From positions 2,170,001 through 2,234,000 of the forward strand of contig JANUWI010000004.1 in NCBI GenBank assembly GCA_025504975.1: DNA of 64,000 nt. The letters are read 5' to 3'. Below, piece after piece: positions 12,492 to 23,500 of this stretch; position 1 is the stretch's first letter; every line of letters begins with the position of its first letter. The notes beneath the pieces are model-generated. The model made no database searches. It worked only from the letters and a program-made list of their open reading frames with translations, and was not told where the DNA came from. Made by a program: the position numbers and the translations under genes. Source of the DNA: Plenodomus lindquistii (taxonomy: Eukaryota; Ascomycota; Dothideomycetes; Pleosporales; Leptosphaeriaceae).

Positions 12492-14312
12492 ACAACTGTC
12501 AATGGACCATTGTTTCGCGTCTCAGCAGACACGACACGACATAGTATTGGACCAAATGCATTGCGACAGCATTGGTTGGACTCCTGTGGTCGCTCGACGC
12601 GCGTAGGAGGTTGGTGGCATGGAGCATGTTGCTTGGAAAAGAGCTGGATACCCGTTCGAACACGACGAACACATTCAAAAGATACCCATATTATATTACG
12701 CATAAAAGGAGGATAAAAAACTACATCGAAAAGGCAAATTGAACGCAGCGCACGGCGTCACTGGTTTACTGGGCCAAAAGACGCATGGTGCAAGGGCCAC
12801 TTAGACTCCACATCGAATTGCCCGAAGTGATCACGGATGGAAGGTGCGGGGCTGTAATGCGGGGGCTGATCTCACCCTTGTCTTGCATGCATGTCGGTTG
12901 CGTCGTTGTTATACCCATTTACTGTTTACGAGATCTCTTCTGTTGCTTGCAATAGCTGCATGGTTCGTTTCGTTGTTTCTTGATCGCGTTGCTTCACTTG
13001 TATACCCATCGTAGTCTTAGATTTATTTCCCTAAACTAATAATAATCCATCGACATCTACGTGTCCTTCATCGCTCAGCAGCCGAAGAAATTTGTAGAGG
13101 CTTGAGGAAGCGCCGTCAAGATGTCAGGAACAGGTCTATACGTTCATAGGGTGGCCCGTTGCTTGAAGGTAGCCTGTAATGAAAACATCAGCATCAATAT
13201 ATAGCATGCGTTGGCGATGCTCCAGCTGACGTGGGAGATTGAAAAATGTCCATCGTGGCAATCCTGGTACAGAGATATCTTCTTGCTGCCCTGCTGTCTA
13301 CACTATTACACTGCACACCCTTGCACACATCAGCTGCTGCCCAAAAAAGTCTTCCTGCCATCTGCCCAGACACTCGTTATGTTTCTTTCCACTGCGAAAC
13401 CGCATGAACCCATCGTTGAGATACTCAACGCCTCACTCTGCCACACGAATATCATACGCTTCAAACCCCAACACTTAAGGTCTCACACAATGCGGTACAC
13501 CTTCCCACCCCGTGACCATCGGCCATAAACTTTGTGGCATGAATGTCAAGCTAAACTGGCACCACAGCACAGTTTCCCAAAGCGAAACGAGGCAGTCGGT
13601 CTCGGGCGCGGTGCAGTAATGCTATGAACAGCATCCGTGCAATGATGTGCACGAACATGTGTTGTGCAACTCGTAAGACCCCAGTTCCAAGGCTGCTCCA
13701 GACGGAAACACGTTTTTCGGAGTCTGCGATTGTAGTTGCTGGGACGGCCATGGCGTTGCCTGAAGGATGGATGTAAGTTCGTTCTCATACCTGCATTAGT
13801 GGTTATTGGTACCATGGTTCTGGGAGGTTTATAGCTATGAGTATCCGTGGTACTATCTGTATATCGGGAGATCCCTCGAGAATGCTGTGCGTTGTGAATG
13901 GCGAGTAGAAAGTATTCGATGACAGGATCAAATGAGGTCGTATGGGCGGTGTATTTGATGACAACTAAGATGACTAGAACATCGATGTAGAGGACCGTTC
14001 TAAGAGTATGATAGGGATAGTCCCACCTCACAAAGATCTTTTGGAGCAGGCACTCACTTGTATGGGTCACTTACCTGGTCATCAAAGATCCGCCTCTGCT
14101 GGGCAACACATGGCACACGGTTTTGGCTGTGAATCATACGAGCATCGTCCAATTGTCTCACCAGTCCGCGGCAGTCTATCGCCCATGATTTCCCGCGTGG
14201 GGTTTCCCCTACAGGATTGACCTGCATCGCAGCTGCCTTCTCTATAGTGTTGTACATTGGTGTTATTTTACAGATTATCGCTATATGTGGTATCGTGGTG
14301 TTCGTTGGTAAT
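12492..14312. other. Intergenic, weak gene traces only
   Basis: About 1.8 kb downstream of the 12171 gene and of TIM15. No firm gene. On the minus strand an ATG frame at 14257-14075 ends at a good donor (GTAAGT), but no matching next exon could be joined in phase. The rest shows nothing recognisable. Confidence 0.45.
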
Positions 14313-14974
14313 CTATTCTTCTGGCGGTTTCGAAGACGCTGGTTGCTCTGTGAAGCGGTTGTCGCCCTTGGGCTTCGATTCTGGGTGGAAGTGGGCGGAT
14401 CGTGGAGTAGTGCTGCCGTCATCCCAAAACTCCACATCGCCTTCTGCGCTGAGCGAGCCCTTCTTGACGAGATTGCCCTTTTCCCGCATGAGATCTTCTA
14501 TGGTGACGGATTTGTCTGAGAATATCTTTGCATTGTTAGCAGAGTATAGTGCACCCAGTCTGAGGCGCGTACCTTGAGATGGTCGCTGATGAGATGCCTA
14601 TTCGTGCAATCTGGACACGAAATCAGGACAGTGCCATGGTGGTAGCCTTGTTTCGAAAGACGATGTGAGGAGCGCGTTTTGCAGACGTTGCATGTAAAGG
14701 TAAGCTCGTAGGAGGGCACCTGGTCGCGCTCTAAGCGGGACTCTGGCGCATTGGTCGACGTTGGAGGTGAGGCTGCATTGGACTCAAAGCGGACGGTGGC
14801 TGGCAGCCGCGCTCGTAGCAGAACCGGTGAGAGTGAGGGACGGCGGGCGACTGACGTTCGCGGCGTGTGGTTGAAGGCCGTAGGCTGTGGAATGCGGTCG
14901 GTGCAGATTGTTCTTGCGCCTTGAGGCGTCGCAGTGCGGGCGCATGCACGGAGCAAAGATGCGGAGCTGTGCAT
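14313..14974 (-). CDS. TIM15: Mitochondrial Hsp70 escort protein, DNL-type zinc finger (Tim15/Zim17/Hep1), 204 aa
   Basis: Two exons, 14974-14573 and 14525-14313, with a 47-bp intron (donor GTACGC, CTAAC branch point, acceptor CAAAG). The acceptor two codons upstream of a more obvious CAG is required to restore HLKIFSDKSVTIEDLM. The start at 14974 gives MHSSASLLRACARTATPQGA, an Arg/Ser-rich presequence; the frame runs further upstream only from non-ATG codons. The zinc ribbon has CNVC and CPDC pairs flanking the SSHRLSKQGYHHG core. In yeast this protein keeps matrix Hsp70 (Ssc1) soluble and supports protein import and iron-sulfur cluster assembly. The tail after EFWDDG is a low-complexity extension of about 30 residues. 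It is divergent from CUL3 across 409 bp. Confidence 0.9.
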
Positions 14975-15383
14975 GATGGAAGAGAAAACAAGACGCTTTT
15001 GTTCGACACCAGCAGGGTCAAGGGGGGAGAAAGACGTGTAAGGTTTTACAGCGCACGAACGACGGCGCAGCATGCCAAAAGCGAGGCTGCGCCATCTTCA
15101 CCGCGCGCCAAGCCACATGACGCCGCAACCAGCAGTCAGCGCGATGCTGCCCCCCCACCAAAACCATGGTTCATTGCCTGGGTAACATCACCGCTCCATG
15201 CATGCTCAACCACCGCGTCGGCTCTACCCACAACAACGTCGACTTCACCCTCTGCTCTCCTGGCCTTTGGCTCTCGCACAAGCGCAACCGCCACTAGCCC
15301 CCGCTCGCCTTCACTCTCACACCACGTCGAACCGTTCGCCTCGTAACGCACTGGAGCGCGCAGCTTCAAGCAGGTGAAGGGAC
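14975..15383. promoter_or_regulatory. Shared divergent promoter region, TIM15 / CUL3
   Basis: TIM15 starts leftward at 14974 and CUL3 rightward at 15384, so both promoters must lie within these 409 bp. No TATA box stands out. A run of C's and A/C-rich DNA around 15150-15260 is visible; no defined operator was found. Confidence 0.5.
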
Positions 15384-18148
15384 ATGATTGCAGGAAGAGG
15401 CAGGCAGCGTATACGGCCACCGCGCAGGGTATGTTTCCAAAACACCACTTCACCTTCACCTTCAACTCCCTTCTTTGTTTGCGTTCTCTATCTCGCTCAG
15501 TATTCGTTCCCATGGACGACTATCACACCTCGTCTGGCTTCTGATACCTGGCCACCACTAATGCGATGCCGCGACGACAGGGCTTACACGGCGACGAGGT
15601 CGATTTCGACAACACATGGGCCATCATCGAGGCTGCCTTCCGCGAGATACACACCAAGAACGCTTCCAAGCTGTCATACGAAGAGCTATATAGGCATGCC
15701 TATCGTATTGTGCTCAAGAAGAAAGGCGAGGCCCTGTACAACAAGGTCCACGACTTCGAGCGCGAATGGCTCAGCACCGAAGTGCGCGCCTCTATCCAAG
15801 AGCTCATGTCGTCAAACCTCGTTGCGAATACGAACAGCGTGAGCGGTACCACTACCATCGAGCGGCGCGTGGCAGGAGAAAAGTTCCTCAAGGGCCTCAA
15901 GCAGGCATGGGGCGATCATCAGGTCTGCACTAGCATGCTGGCTGATGTACTCATGTATATGGTAAGAACACCAGCCCTCTACAATACCACTTTCGAGTGA
16001 GGCAGCAAATAGCTAACTCGGACCGGCTTAAGGATCGCGTCTATTGCGCAGACCACCGGCGCCCGAACATATTCAATGCCGCCATGGTGCTGTTCCGATT
16101 CGAAATCTTGGGTTCACAGCTCTCCCAGACCGATACCCGAACGATCCTCAGCCTCCTGAACCACATCATCCTGGATCAGATACAGATGGAACGGGATGGC
16201 GATGTTATTGACAAGACCCTCATTCGGTCGTGCGTATGGATGCTCGAATCTCTATACGAAGGCGACCTCGAAGGGGAGGAACACCGCCTGTATATCACCT
16301 CTTTTGAGGTTGAATACCTAGAAACGAGCAGTGTTTTCTATCGGGGCGAGTCGGAGCTACTACTGCGCGACTCTGATGCAGGCGCATATTGTAGACATGC
16401 GCGTCGCAGGATATACGAGGAAGATGAGCGTTGCAAGCAGACGCTGCTTGAAAGCTCCGGCCCCAAAATTCAGAAGGTCGTTGAGGACGAGTTGATCAAG
16501 AACCGGATACACGAGCTTGTGGAGATGGAGAGCGGAGTTCGGTTCATGATCGACAATGACAGGCTGGAAGAGTTGAACCTCATCTACGATCTGAACAAAC
16601 GTGTCGACGACAAGAAGACGGAACTGACAAACGCTATCCAAAAGCGCATCGTAGACATGGGTTCCGAAATCAACAACGACGCCATCACAGCCTCCCAGGC
16701 CCCAGCCGCAGCGCCGATAGGAGATACGGCTGACAAGAGCAAAGCCGCTGCCCCAGAGAAGTCGCTCAACCAGCAAACTGTTGCTGCGATCAAGTGGGTC
16801 GAAGATGTGCTTGCACTGAAAGACAAATTTGACAGGATTTGGCACGAGTCATTTGAGTCGGACGCTCTCCTCCAACAAGCGCAAACACGTAGCTTCGCTG
16901 AGTTCATCAACGCTGCAACTTTCCCACGATCTTCCGAATACATTTCCCTCTTTATCGACGAAAACATGAAGAAGGGAATCAAGGGAAAGACCGAGATGGA
17001 GATCGACACCGTCTTGGAGAAGGCCATCATCCTCTTACGATACGTCCAAGACAAGGACCTATTCGAGCGCTACTACAAGAAGCACCTGTGTCGACGTTTG
17101 CTCATGAACAAGTCAATCAGCAATGAGGTTGAGAAGCAGATGATCTCAAAGATGAAGATTGAGTTGGGCAACAACTTCACCCTGAAGCTTGAGGCCATGT
17201 TCAAGGATATGACCATATCCGAAGATCTCACTGCAGGCTTCAAGAAGCATGTCGAAGGTTTGGGCGAGAAGGACCCGAAGCGCATCGAGTTAGCCATCAA
17301 TGTGTTGACAAGCATGACTTGGCCGCTTGAGACCATGGGCGGCGTCGCCAGCGACGAAGAGGACCAGCGACCACGTTGCAACTTTCCGGCAGTGGTGGAA
17401 AAGATCAAGCGCGGATTTGAGAAATATTACAGTGAAAAGCACTCTGGACGGCAACTTACCTGGCTCGCCAATATGGGTTCTGCGGACGTCAAAGCTGTGT
17501 TTCCTAAGGTCCCCCAGAAGGATGGATCCTTCAAAGAGCGTCGACACGATCTCAACGTCTCTACTTACGGCATGGTGATCTTGCTTCTCTTCAACGATTT
17601 GAGTCCCGGTCAACACATGACTTTTGAGGAGATACAGGCCCAGACAAACATTCCGCACAACGACCTCATTCGAAACTTGCAATCGCTTGCTGTGGCACCC
17701 AAGACGCGCATCTTGATCAAGGAGCCCATGTCTAAGGACGTTAAGCCAACAGACCGATTCTCCTTCAATGAGGGTTTCCAAGGCAAGTTTGTAAAGATCA
17801 AGGTCGGTGTCGTCAGTGGTGGCAACAAGGTTGAGAGCGACCGAGAGCGGCGAGAGACTGAGAAGAAGAACGACGATTCGCGACAATTCTGCATAGAGGC
17901 TGCTGTTGTTCGTATTATGAAGTATGTCCTCCCTCTCTATATATCCTTGGTCAGAAGACTGACATGAGTGCAGACAACGCAAGGAGCTGTCACATCAACA
18001 ACTCGTCTCGGAAACTCTTGGCCAACTAGCGGGGCAGTTCAAGCCCGAAGTAAACATGATCAAGAAGCGGATTGAGTCGCTTATTGAGCGCGAATATCTT
18101 GAACGGATTGATGAGGCCAAGGTCGATTCCTATAGGTATCTGGCTTGA
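15384..18148 (+). CDS. CUL3: Cullin-3 (CUL3-type E3 ubiquitin ligase scaffold), 829 aa
   Basis: Four exons: 15384-15428, 15581-15961, 16033-17921 and 17974-18148 (830 codons, phases close). Exon 1 encodes only MIAGRGRQRIRPPRR, the basic N terminus expected of fungal Cul3; an ATG at 15566 in the same frame lies inside the first intron and is not the start. N-terminal cullin repeats occupy roughly residues 20-400. The cullin-homology domain follows (KHLCRRLLMNKSIS; FNDLSPGQHMTFEEIQ). The C-terminal winged helix holds the neddylation region MIKKRIESLIEREYLERI and ends SYRYLA. Cul3 bridges BTB-domain substrate adaptors to the RING protein Rbx1/Roc1 to ubiquitylate targets. A low-complexity insertion (Ala/Pro-rich, around residue 375) precedes the homology domain. 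It is convergent with LCP5. Confidence 0.95.
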
Positions 18149-18469
18149 GGTGGTTCATTTCTTTACTTTGGAAGGCGTTTTGGCGAGCAAGCATGGTCTG
18201 TCTCACTCATATTTCAGCGAATGCATTGCGTCGGAGCGGTACGGCGTTGCGATGCATCGATAGGTCTTCCTTCCCGGTACCCATTGCGAAAGAGGTATTA
18301 TTCATTTTGCATGGCGAAGTACAGCAGCGACCACGTAGATCACCAGATTCTGCAGCACAAGATCTGGTACGTATGGGGAGACGGTCTACATTCATGATGC
18401 CTAGATGTCGTGTGCAATCATCTACGCATGCTCCTAGACACAACAATATAATTTACTTTGCGTGTTGCC
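18149..18469. other. Short convergent spacer CUL3 / LCP5
   Basis: Both genes end here, so it holds their 3' untranslated regions and terminators. No gene or strong hairpin was seen. Confidence 0.6.
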
Positions 18470-19573
18470 TCACTTATACCGCGAAACAACCTTCCTCCTC
18501 TTCTCGAACGCATCTCCAACCGCAGACCCAGACCCCCTGGGCCCATCTCCCACAGGTCTCTTACGACTCTGTTCCAACGATCCCAACTTCCCACCCTTCT
18601 TCTGCGTCAACTTCTCAATGCGATCAATTCCCGCCCCCAAACTGCGCCATTCCTCACCCCCGAACCCACCACCTCTCCTCTGCTTGGCCAACTTCTTCGC
18701 CTGCTCCTTCTTGCTCTCCGGCGCCAATCGCGTAAAGTTCGACTCCTCGTATTCCCTCCTCTCGTTCTCCTCCCTGCGCTCTTTCTCAGACTTTGTGTGC
18801 CGTCCACCTTGTGTGATTGTGCTGCCAATGCTAGGCTCTGCGATTGGTGCACCGGAGAGTTCAGTCGCGATGAATTCATCCAGTGTTGCTGATTTGCCTG
18901 GGCGGCGCTCTCGTCGCGCTTCCTTGCCTTCGGTGGTGGGCATGGCCATGGGTGTGATCTTGGGTGGACGGTAGATACCGTCTTTGGCGGATTGGCGGTC
19001 TCTTTCTTCCGCGGCTTCGGTCTTGGACTTGGCGACGGCCGTGGCGCGGGGAGCGTATGCCATTTCATCTTCCGAGTCGGCGGACTGGTTGGAATCAGCG
19101 GCAGATTCGGCATCACTGATGTTGGAGTCGGAGCCGGTGTTGTCGGTGGTAGCAGGGCGGTTCTTTCTGCCTGCGCTGCTGCTCTTTGGCTTGGCGGTGG
19201 CTTGGGTGGTGCGGCGGGTGGCATCGTCGGCTGTGCGGATAATCTTGTCGATGTTATATTTCAATTTGTTTTCTAGTGGGCGTACACCCTTCTCAAGGTA
19301 GACTCGTAGCTCGACGAGCTTCTGCACGACTTCGTCTTGGGGATGGAGAGCCGCATCTTTAGTTCCGTTTGAGGAGGATCGCGATCGTAGTTTAAGTAGA
19401 ATAAGAAAGACCAGGTTCTGTAGGTACGAGAGAAGTAGTTCGTTCTTCACATCGAGTAGTGAGATGCCTTCTTTCGGTGGCAGGATGTCGTCTGTAGGTA
19501 GAGCTTCGGTGGCCGACTGTATCGAAGAGGTCAGTGTCGCGAGAAGCGACTCTAGTGAGTTGTCGACGGCCAT
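18470..19573 (-). CDS. LCP5: U3 snoRNP-associated protein Lcp5 / neuroguidin (Sas10/Utp3 family), 367 aa
   Basis: A single exon of 368 codons. The N-terminal Sas10/Utp3 helical domain (about residues 1-120) contains LLDVKNELLLSYLQNLVFLI and RVYLEKGVRPLENKLKYNID, which is diagnostic. The middle is a Ser/Asp-rich acidic stretch (SDSNISDAESAADSNQ). The C-terminal half is basic, with GIYRPPKITPMAMP and a final lysine/arginine-rich nuclear-type tail. The family acts in the small-subunit processome during early 18S rRNA processing in the nucleolus. An RRPE-like AGAAATTTT lies about 65 bp upstream of the start (19636-19644), as at many ribosome-biogenesis genes, though one copy proves little. Confidence 0.88.
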   Translation of the reverse strand: MAVDNSLESLLATLTSSIQSATEALPTDDILPPKEGISLLDVKNELLLSYLQNLVFLILLKLRSRSSSNGTKDAALHPQDEVVQKLVELRVYLEKGVRPLENKLKYNIDKIIRTADDATRRTTQATAKPKSSSAGRKNRPATTDNTGSDSNISDAESAADSNQSADSEDEMAYAPRATAVAKSKTEAAEERDRQSAKDGIYRPPKITPMAMPTTEGKEARRERRPGKSATLDEFIATELSGAPIAEPSIGSTITQGGRHTKSEKERREENERREYEESNFTRLAPESKKEQAKKLAKQRRGGGFGGEEWRSLGAGIDRIEKLTQKKGGKLGSLEQSRKRPVGDGPRGSGSAVGDAFEKRRKVVSRYK

Positions 19574-20935
19574 TATCAGTCTGATGTTGATGTTATTGGC
19601 ACAATCGCGACTGCATGTCGAAGTTGAACGTCGAAAGAAATTTTAGCGGGGCGCGCTAGGGATCTCCCACGCGCCTTAGCGTGATCATGGAAGATGCCCA
19701 CGCTTCCATCTACATCTTACCATTCCGTACTGTCCTATGTTGGTTACACCATAGTGCTCATTTGTAAAGTCCTTTATATGGCATCGGATATTGCTCTTGT
19801 CTTCAATGCTCATGCACTATGCTTTTGCCTTCCATAACATCACCAATATATTGTCAAGAACTCGTATGCATGCCACATACGACCATAGGACACTGAAAAT
19901 AGAGCTTCCCGTTCGCTCAGCTGTACTCAAGCAGTGTACCGGCGGATTAGTAGTCAGGTGGGTGACCACTGGCGAATCCCCGCTGTTGTATGTTTTTGAC
20001 TTTTTTTTTGCACCCCCATTCTAGTCAGACCCACTTAGGATGTGTGGATCTCTCTGCTTCACAAGCTTAGATTAATTACACTTGATTTTTGATCTAGGTG
20101 TTCAGCCCTACAATCTTGTTTGGAGTAAACAGCTCCCTCAGGTCTGTATAGCTGCAATGTTGTCTGAAGATGAGACAATACTATGCTAATTTCGACCAAG
20201 TGAAGTAGTCTCTTTGTCTGTAGCGAAGCCAGTGATATTCACAAGATGTGTGAAGTACGGTGTAGAATATACTGATCTACGTATAGGCACATTCGATAAC
20301 GCCCCGAGGATGGATCATCTGGTGGGAGCAGGGCTCGGTGGGATCATGGAGAAAGATACTCACCCTTCCAAACCATCTACGCTGGTTGCCGTTAATTCCC
20401 TGTTGCTCATCAGTAATGCTACTGTCCTTGTCTGTACATGACTGGCTTTAGGCTTTATCTTATTTAGCGCCGAGCTTATAGTGTGTTCGTCGAGGCTGAC
20501 GTCTTATGGTCAGGAGCATCTTGCGACAATACACCTGTGTCTCGATGATCGCTCACAACTGCAACATGTGTCCAATGCCTATGTCTAGCACGCCGCTTTG
20601 ATATCATCAACGCTTAGCTACAGCTACTGTCGTGTTCCTAGATGAGTATTATTTAGAAGGTTTCAACCAACGCGGTCAAAGCACTCCCAGTCTCGACTCC
20701 ATCGACTCCATGTGCTACGCTTCCAACCGGCGACCGTGCATGTGCAACATGTAATACAAATATGGCAAATTTACATGACTGGCCAGATCATCCGTTATTA
20801 CCGCGAGGCTGAGATCTTGCGTGTAGCACCAGTGCGATCATGACGTAAGGCTATGGCTGCGAGCTGGTTATCAGCTCCTAGGCCCCCAGCATTCATAACT
20901 TTGCTTACTCCATCCGCGAATAATCACTTTGCACA
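19574..20935. other. Intergenic, no gene seen
   Basis: About 1.4 kb between the divergent starts of LCP5 and the membrane-protein gene. Short frames only, and a nine-T run near 20002. Promoters for both neighbours are expected at the ends. It begins the gene-sparse section. Confidence 0.6.
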
Positions 20936-23500
20936 ATGTCATTACACTATAAGAACGTAGCTTCCGGCGAAGACGCTGGTGCAGTTTCGAGTAACAGATT
21001 GTCATTTCATGACAAACACACTTCGACGTTAACATCAGTAGCGGTAAGTCATTTGATTGCCCTTACAGGCCCAGACTGAGACCGTTCAGAGAATAGGGCG
21101 CCTATCCTTGGGGTTCTTCCTCTTGAGTGTGTTTGGTGTCCTCGCATTTTGCGGCTACATAACCTTTATCTGGTTTGCTGCAAATGATAATAGAACGTGG
21201 AAGAACATCGCTCTTGCAGGCTATATAACCCAATTCATCGCAATTTCCGCTGCGGTGTTAAGAGCTGCGGTTACTTTTCAGGCAGGTTTGGCGTCTTCTA
21301 TGCTTGCTGGTGTTATGCTTGAGGGCTCGGGAGTCATCCTACCAAAGCTAGCTGCAATCTCGATTATGCGAGCAGCTTTCCCAGCACCACCTACACTCTT
21401 GAGGCACATGCGGTCCACTGTTGGGATACATAATTGGGTACCGACAAGCCTTGCAGTTGCACTTTCTGTCACAACGATATTCCTGCAGTTCACTTCAACT
21501 GTGTTACTCGCGGATGTTGATACTGGGCTTGTCACTGGGTACGTGCTCCCTCCGATCTCGCGCACAAAATCTTCTGCAGATATACCACAAACAACCAAGA
21601 TGATCTCACTAACAGCGGTATCTAGATATCCTAGGCCTTACTCAGTGATACATGTTACTCAAGAGTTCAGTTGGGATACCGCCGGATGGGCCACTCGAGT
21701 ACGACAATACCCTATCTACGCCGAACATGCGGAAGGAATAGTTGCGGATGGAACTTCTGGTGTGTCTGATACCGGCCTAACTATGAGAGCATTCTTGCCG
21801 GTCAGTAGTGACGGAAACTTGTCACTGATCTACACGTATCAAGGGCCTGCCACAGTCATCGACGCTCGCGTGGTATGTGTACGTCCAAATATTACCAACC
21901 TTGGGGTACGGATCCCGGAACCAGCCACGGGCTCGAGACTTGTACCACCTCCTATATTGTATGGGAATCTTTCTATTCCGCTGGATCTACTCCACGCCGC
22001 TGCTTCTTCGCGGGTATCTCTAGGCGCGTTCACTGGGTTCAACTGTACTCTTGGGACAGGTCTTGAGGGTGTCAAATACCAAGAATCGGATTGGAATTTG
22101 GCTCTATGTCAGCTCGATCAAGTTGCTGGGATGTTGAGACCAGATTTCTTTACAGTCGAAGACCCTTCACCAGAGGAGCTGTGGGTCCAACCGCCATACC
22201 AGACATATCTACTCATAAACTTCACGAGCGACAATTACCCCAAAACTTATGAGCATATCAACGAGTACGCACAAGGTCTTGGAAATTACGGCATAGTCTA
22301 CTCTATTCTTGAACGAATATTTAATGAATCTACACCAGGACTGGTGCAGGGAAATAGAAACGACTGGGCAGAGATACAAAGGAAAGGAGATGAGAGCTTT
22401 GAGACGGATGCGACGTTGAGCTTCAGCATGTGTTTTCCCACGATTAGGTCTCGATATATGAGCATCTCCTCCACGTCGGAAGTACCACTTGTGGAGCCAC
22501 GGTCCAGGTATGACCGAGTACACAAACGTCTTCGATTTGATGACATACGAACACAGCTACTGTCTACATCACATGGCTCAACAAGCAACCGCGGCGTCCT
22601 TTTGCTAGAGCCACAATCGTGGACTAGGAACATTGGTGAAGCGGACCCGTTTCAGCCACAACTGAGCTCGAGACACTCCTCGATGTTCCGCGGTGTGATG
22701 ATACCCGTACCGTGCACCTACTGAGTTCGCTGGGATTTGGGCAGTGTGGCGGACGTGCAGATATTAGCATCGGTGGTCTGCTGCTAGAGGTGTTACAAGA
22801 AGGCGGTACTACTGCAGAAGCAGTACAAAGCATGATGATGGGCATCCATGCTGCCCGTTACCAGAATTACTACTTCTTGGAAGTAGATGAAGAGACTCTC
22901 ACTAGACGAGCTGATTCTGTGGCTGTACAGATACCTGGAGGCCACGGCCGACCTGCCAATAACGGTGCAGGGGCTACAAGATCCTATATTCTTGTCATTT
23001 CTGCTGTAGTCATACATTCCTGTGCAGTATGCTACGTTTTCATATTATTCATCAAAGGTACGTCACTGCCAAATCGTTCTACGATATCAACTAACACAAG
23101 CCTAGGCACAAGCGTTACCCTACTTGGAGAATCCTGGCCAAGCATTGCCCAAGTGATTTCTGAATCGACAGAAGGCTACCTTGAGCGGTCTGATACTGTA
23201 AAAGACTCCCAAGTAAAAGCATGGATGCAACGCGACGGAGTAATTACTACTCCAATCACAATCGTGTCATCTGGCACAGACCATAAAGCACGAGCAAGTG
23301 TCCTTAGGGAACGTATGCAAAATTCCCGGGCCAGGACTGACGGATCAGAAGACCACGGTCTCATAATGGACGACCTTCACGCTGGCAGATCCTCTGCAAA
23401 TTTGGCAACAGCACCTACAACAGAAGTGGCTTCTTCGATGGTCTTGGATACAGACTCTACAACAGGCGCCTTGCGGCACGATGCTATGGAATATCGGTAG
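20936..23500 (+). CDS. Multi-pass membrane protein with glycosylatable ectodomain, function unknown, ~806 aa
   Basis: Proposed exons: 20936-21043, 21090-22694, 22745-23057 and 23106-23500. The first intron (GTAAGT...GTTCAG, 46 bp) and third (GTACGT...CCTAG with CTAAC, 48 bp) are good. The second (GTGATG...GGGCAG, 50 bp) is the best phase-compatible way past a frame change near 22700, but its donor is weak, so a frameshift is possible. The protein has a short cytosolic N terminus and three hydrophobic segments in the first 190 residues (LSLGFFLLSVFGVLAFCGYI first). A polar region of about 400 residues with NLS, NFT and NES sequons follows. A last membrane segment (SYILVISAVVIHSCAVCYVF) and a cytosolic tail complete it. 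Similar uncharacterised proteins occur in Pleosporales, from memory only. No catalytic motif is seen. Confidence 0.65.

Noticed and set aside
13546..14070. 174-codon minus-strand frame 3' of TIM15
   Set aside because: Composition is not protein-like beyond scattered segments and it could not be spliced in phase to the exon at 14257-14075.
15566..15580. ATG 15566 as the cullin-3 start
   Set aside because: It lies in the first intron just before the acceptor; the exon at 15384-15428 supplies the expected basic N terminus in phase.
21044..21068. A 25-nt micro-intron (GTAAGT...TTACAG) at the start of the membrane-protein gene
   Set aside because: The same donor pairs with a phase-compatible acceptor at 21089 giving a normal 46-bp intron, so an exceptional intron size is not needed.
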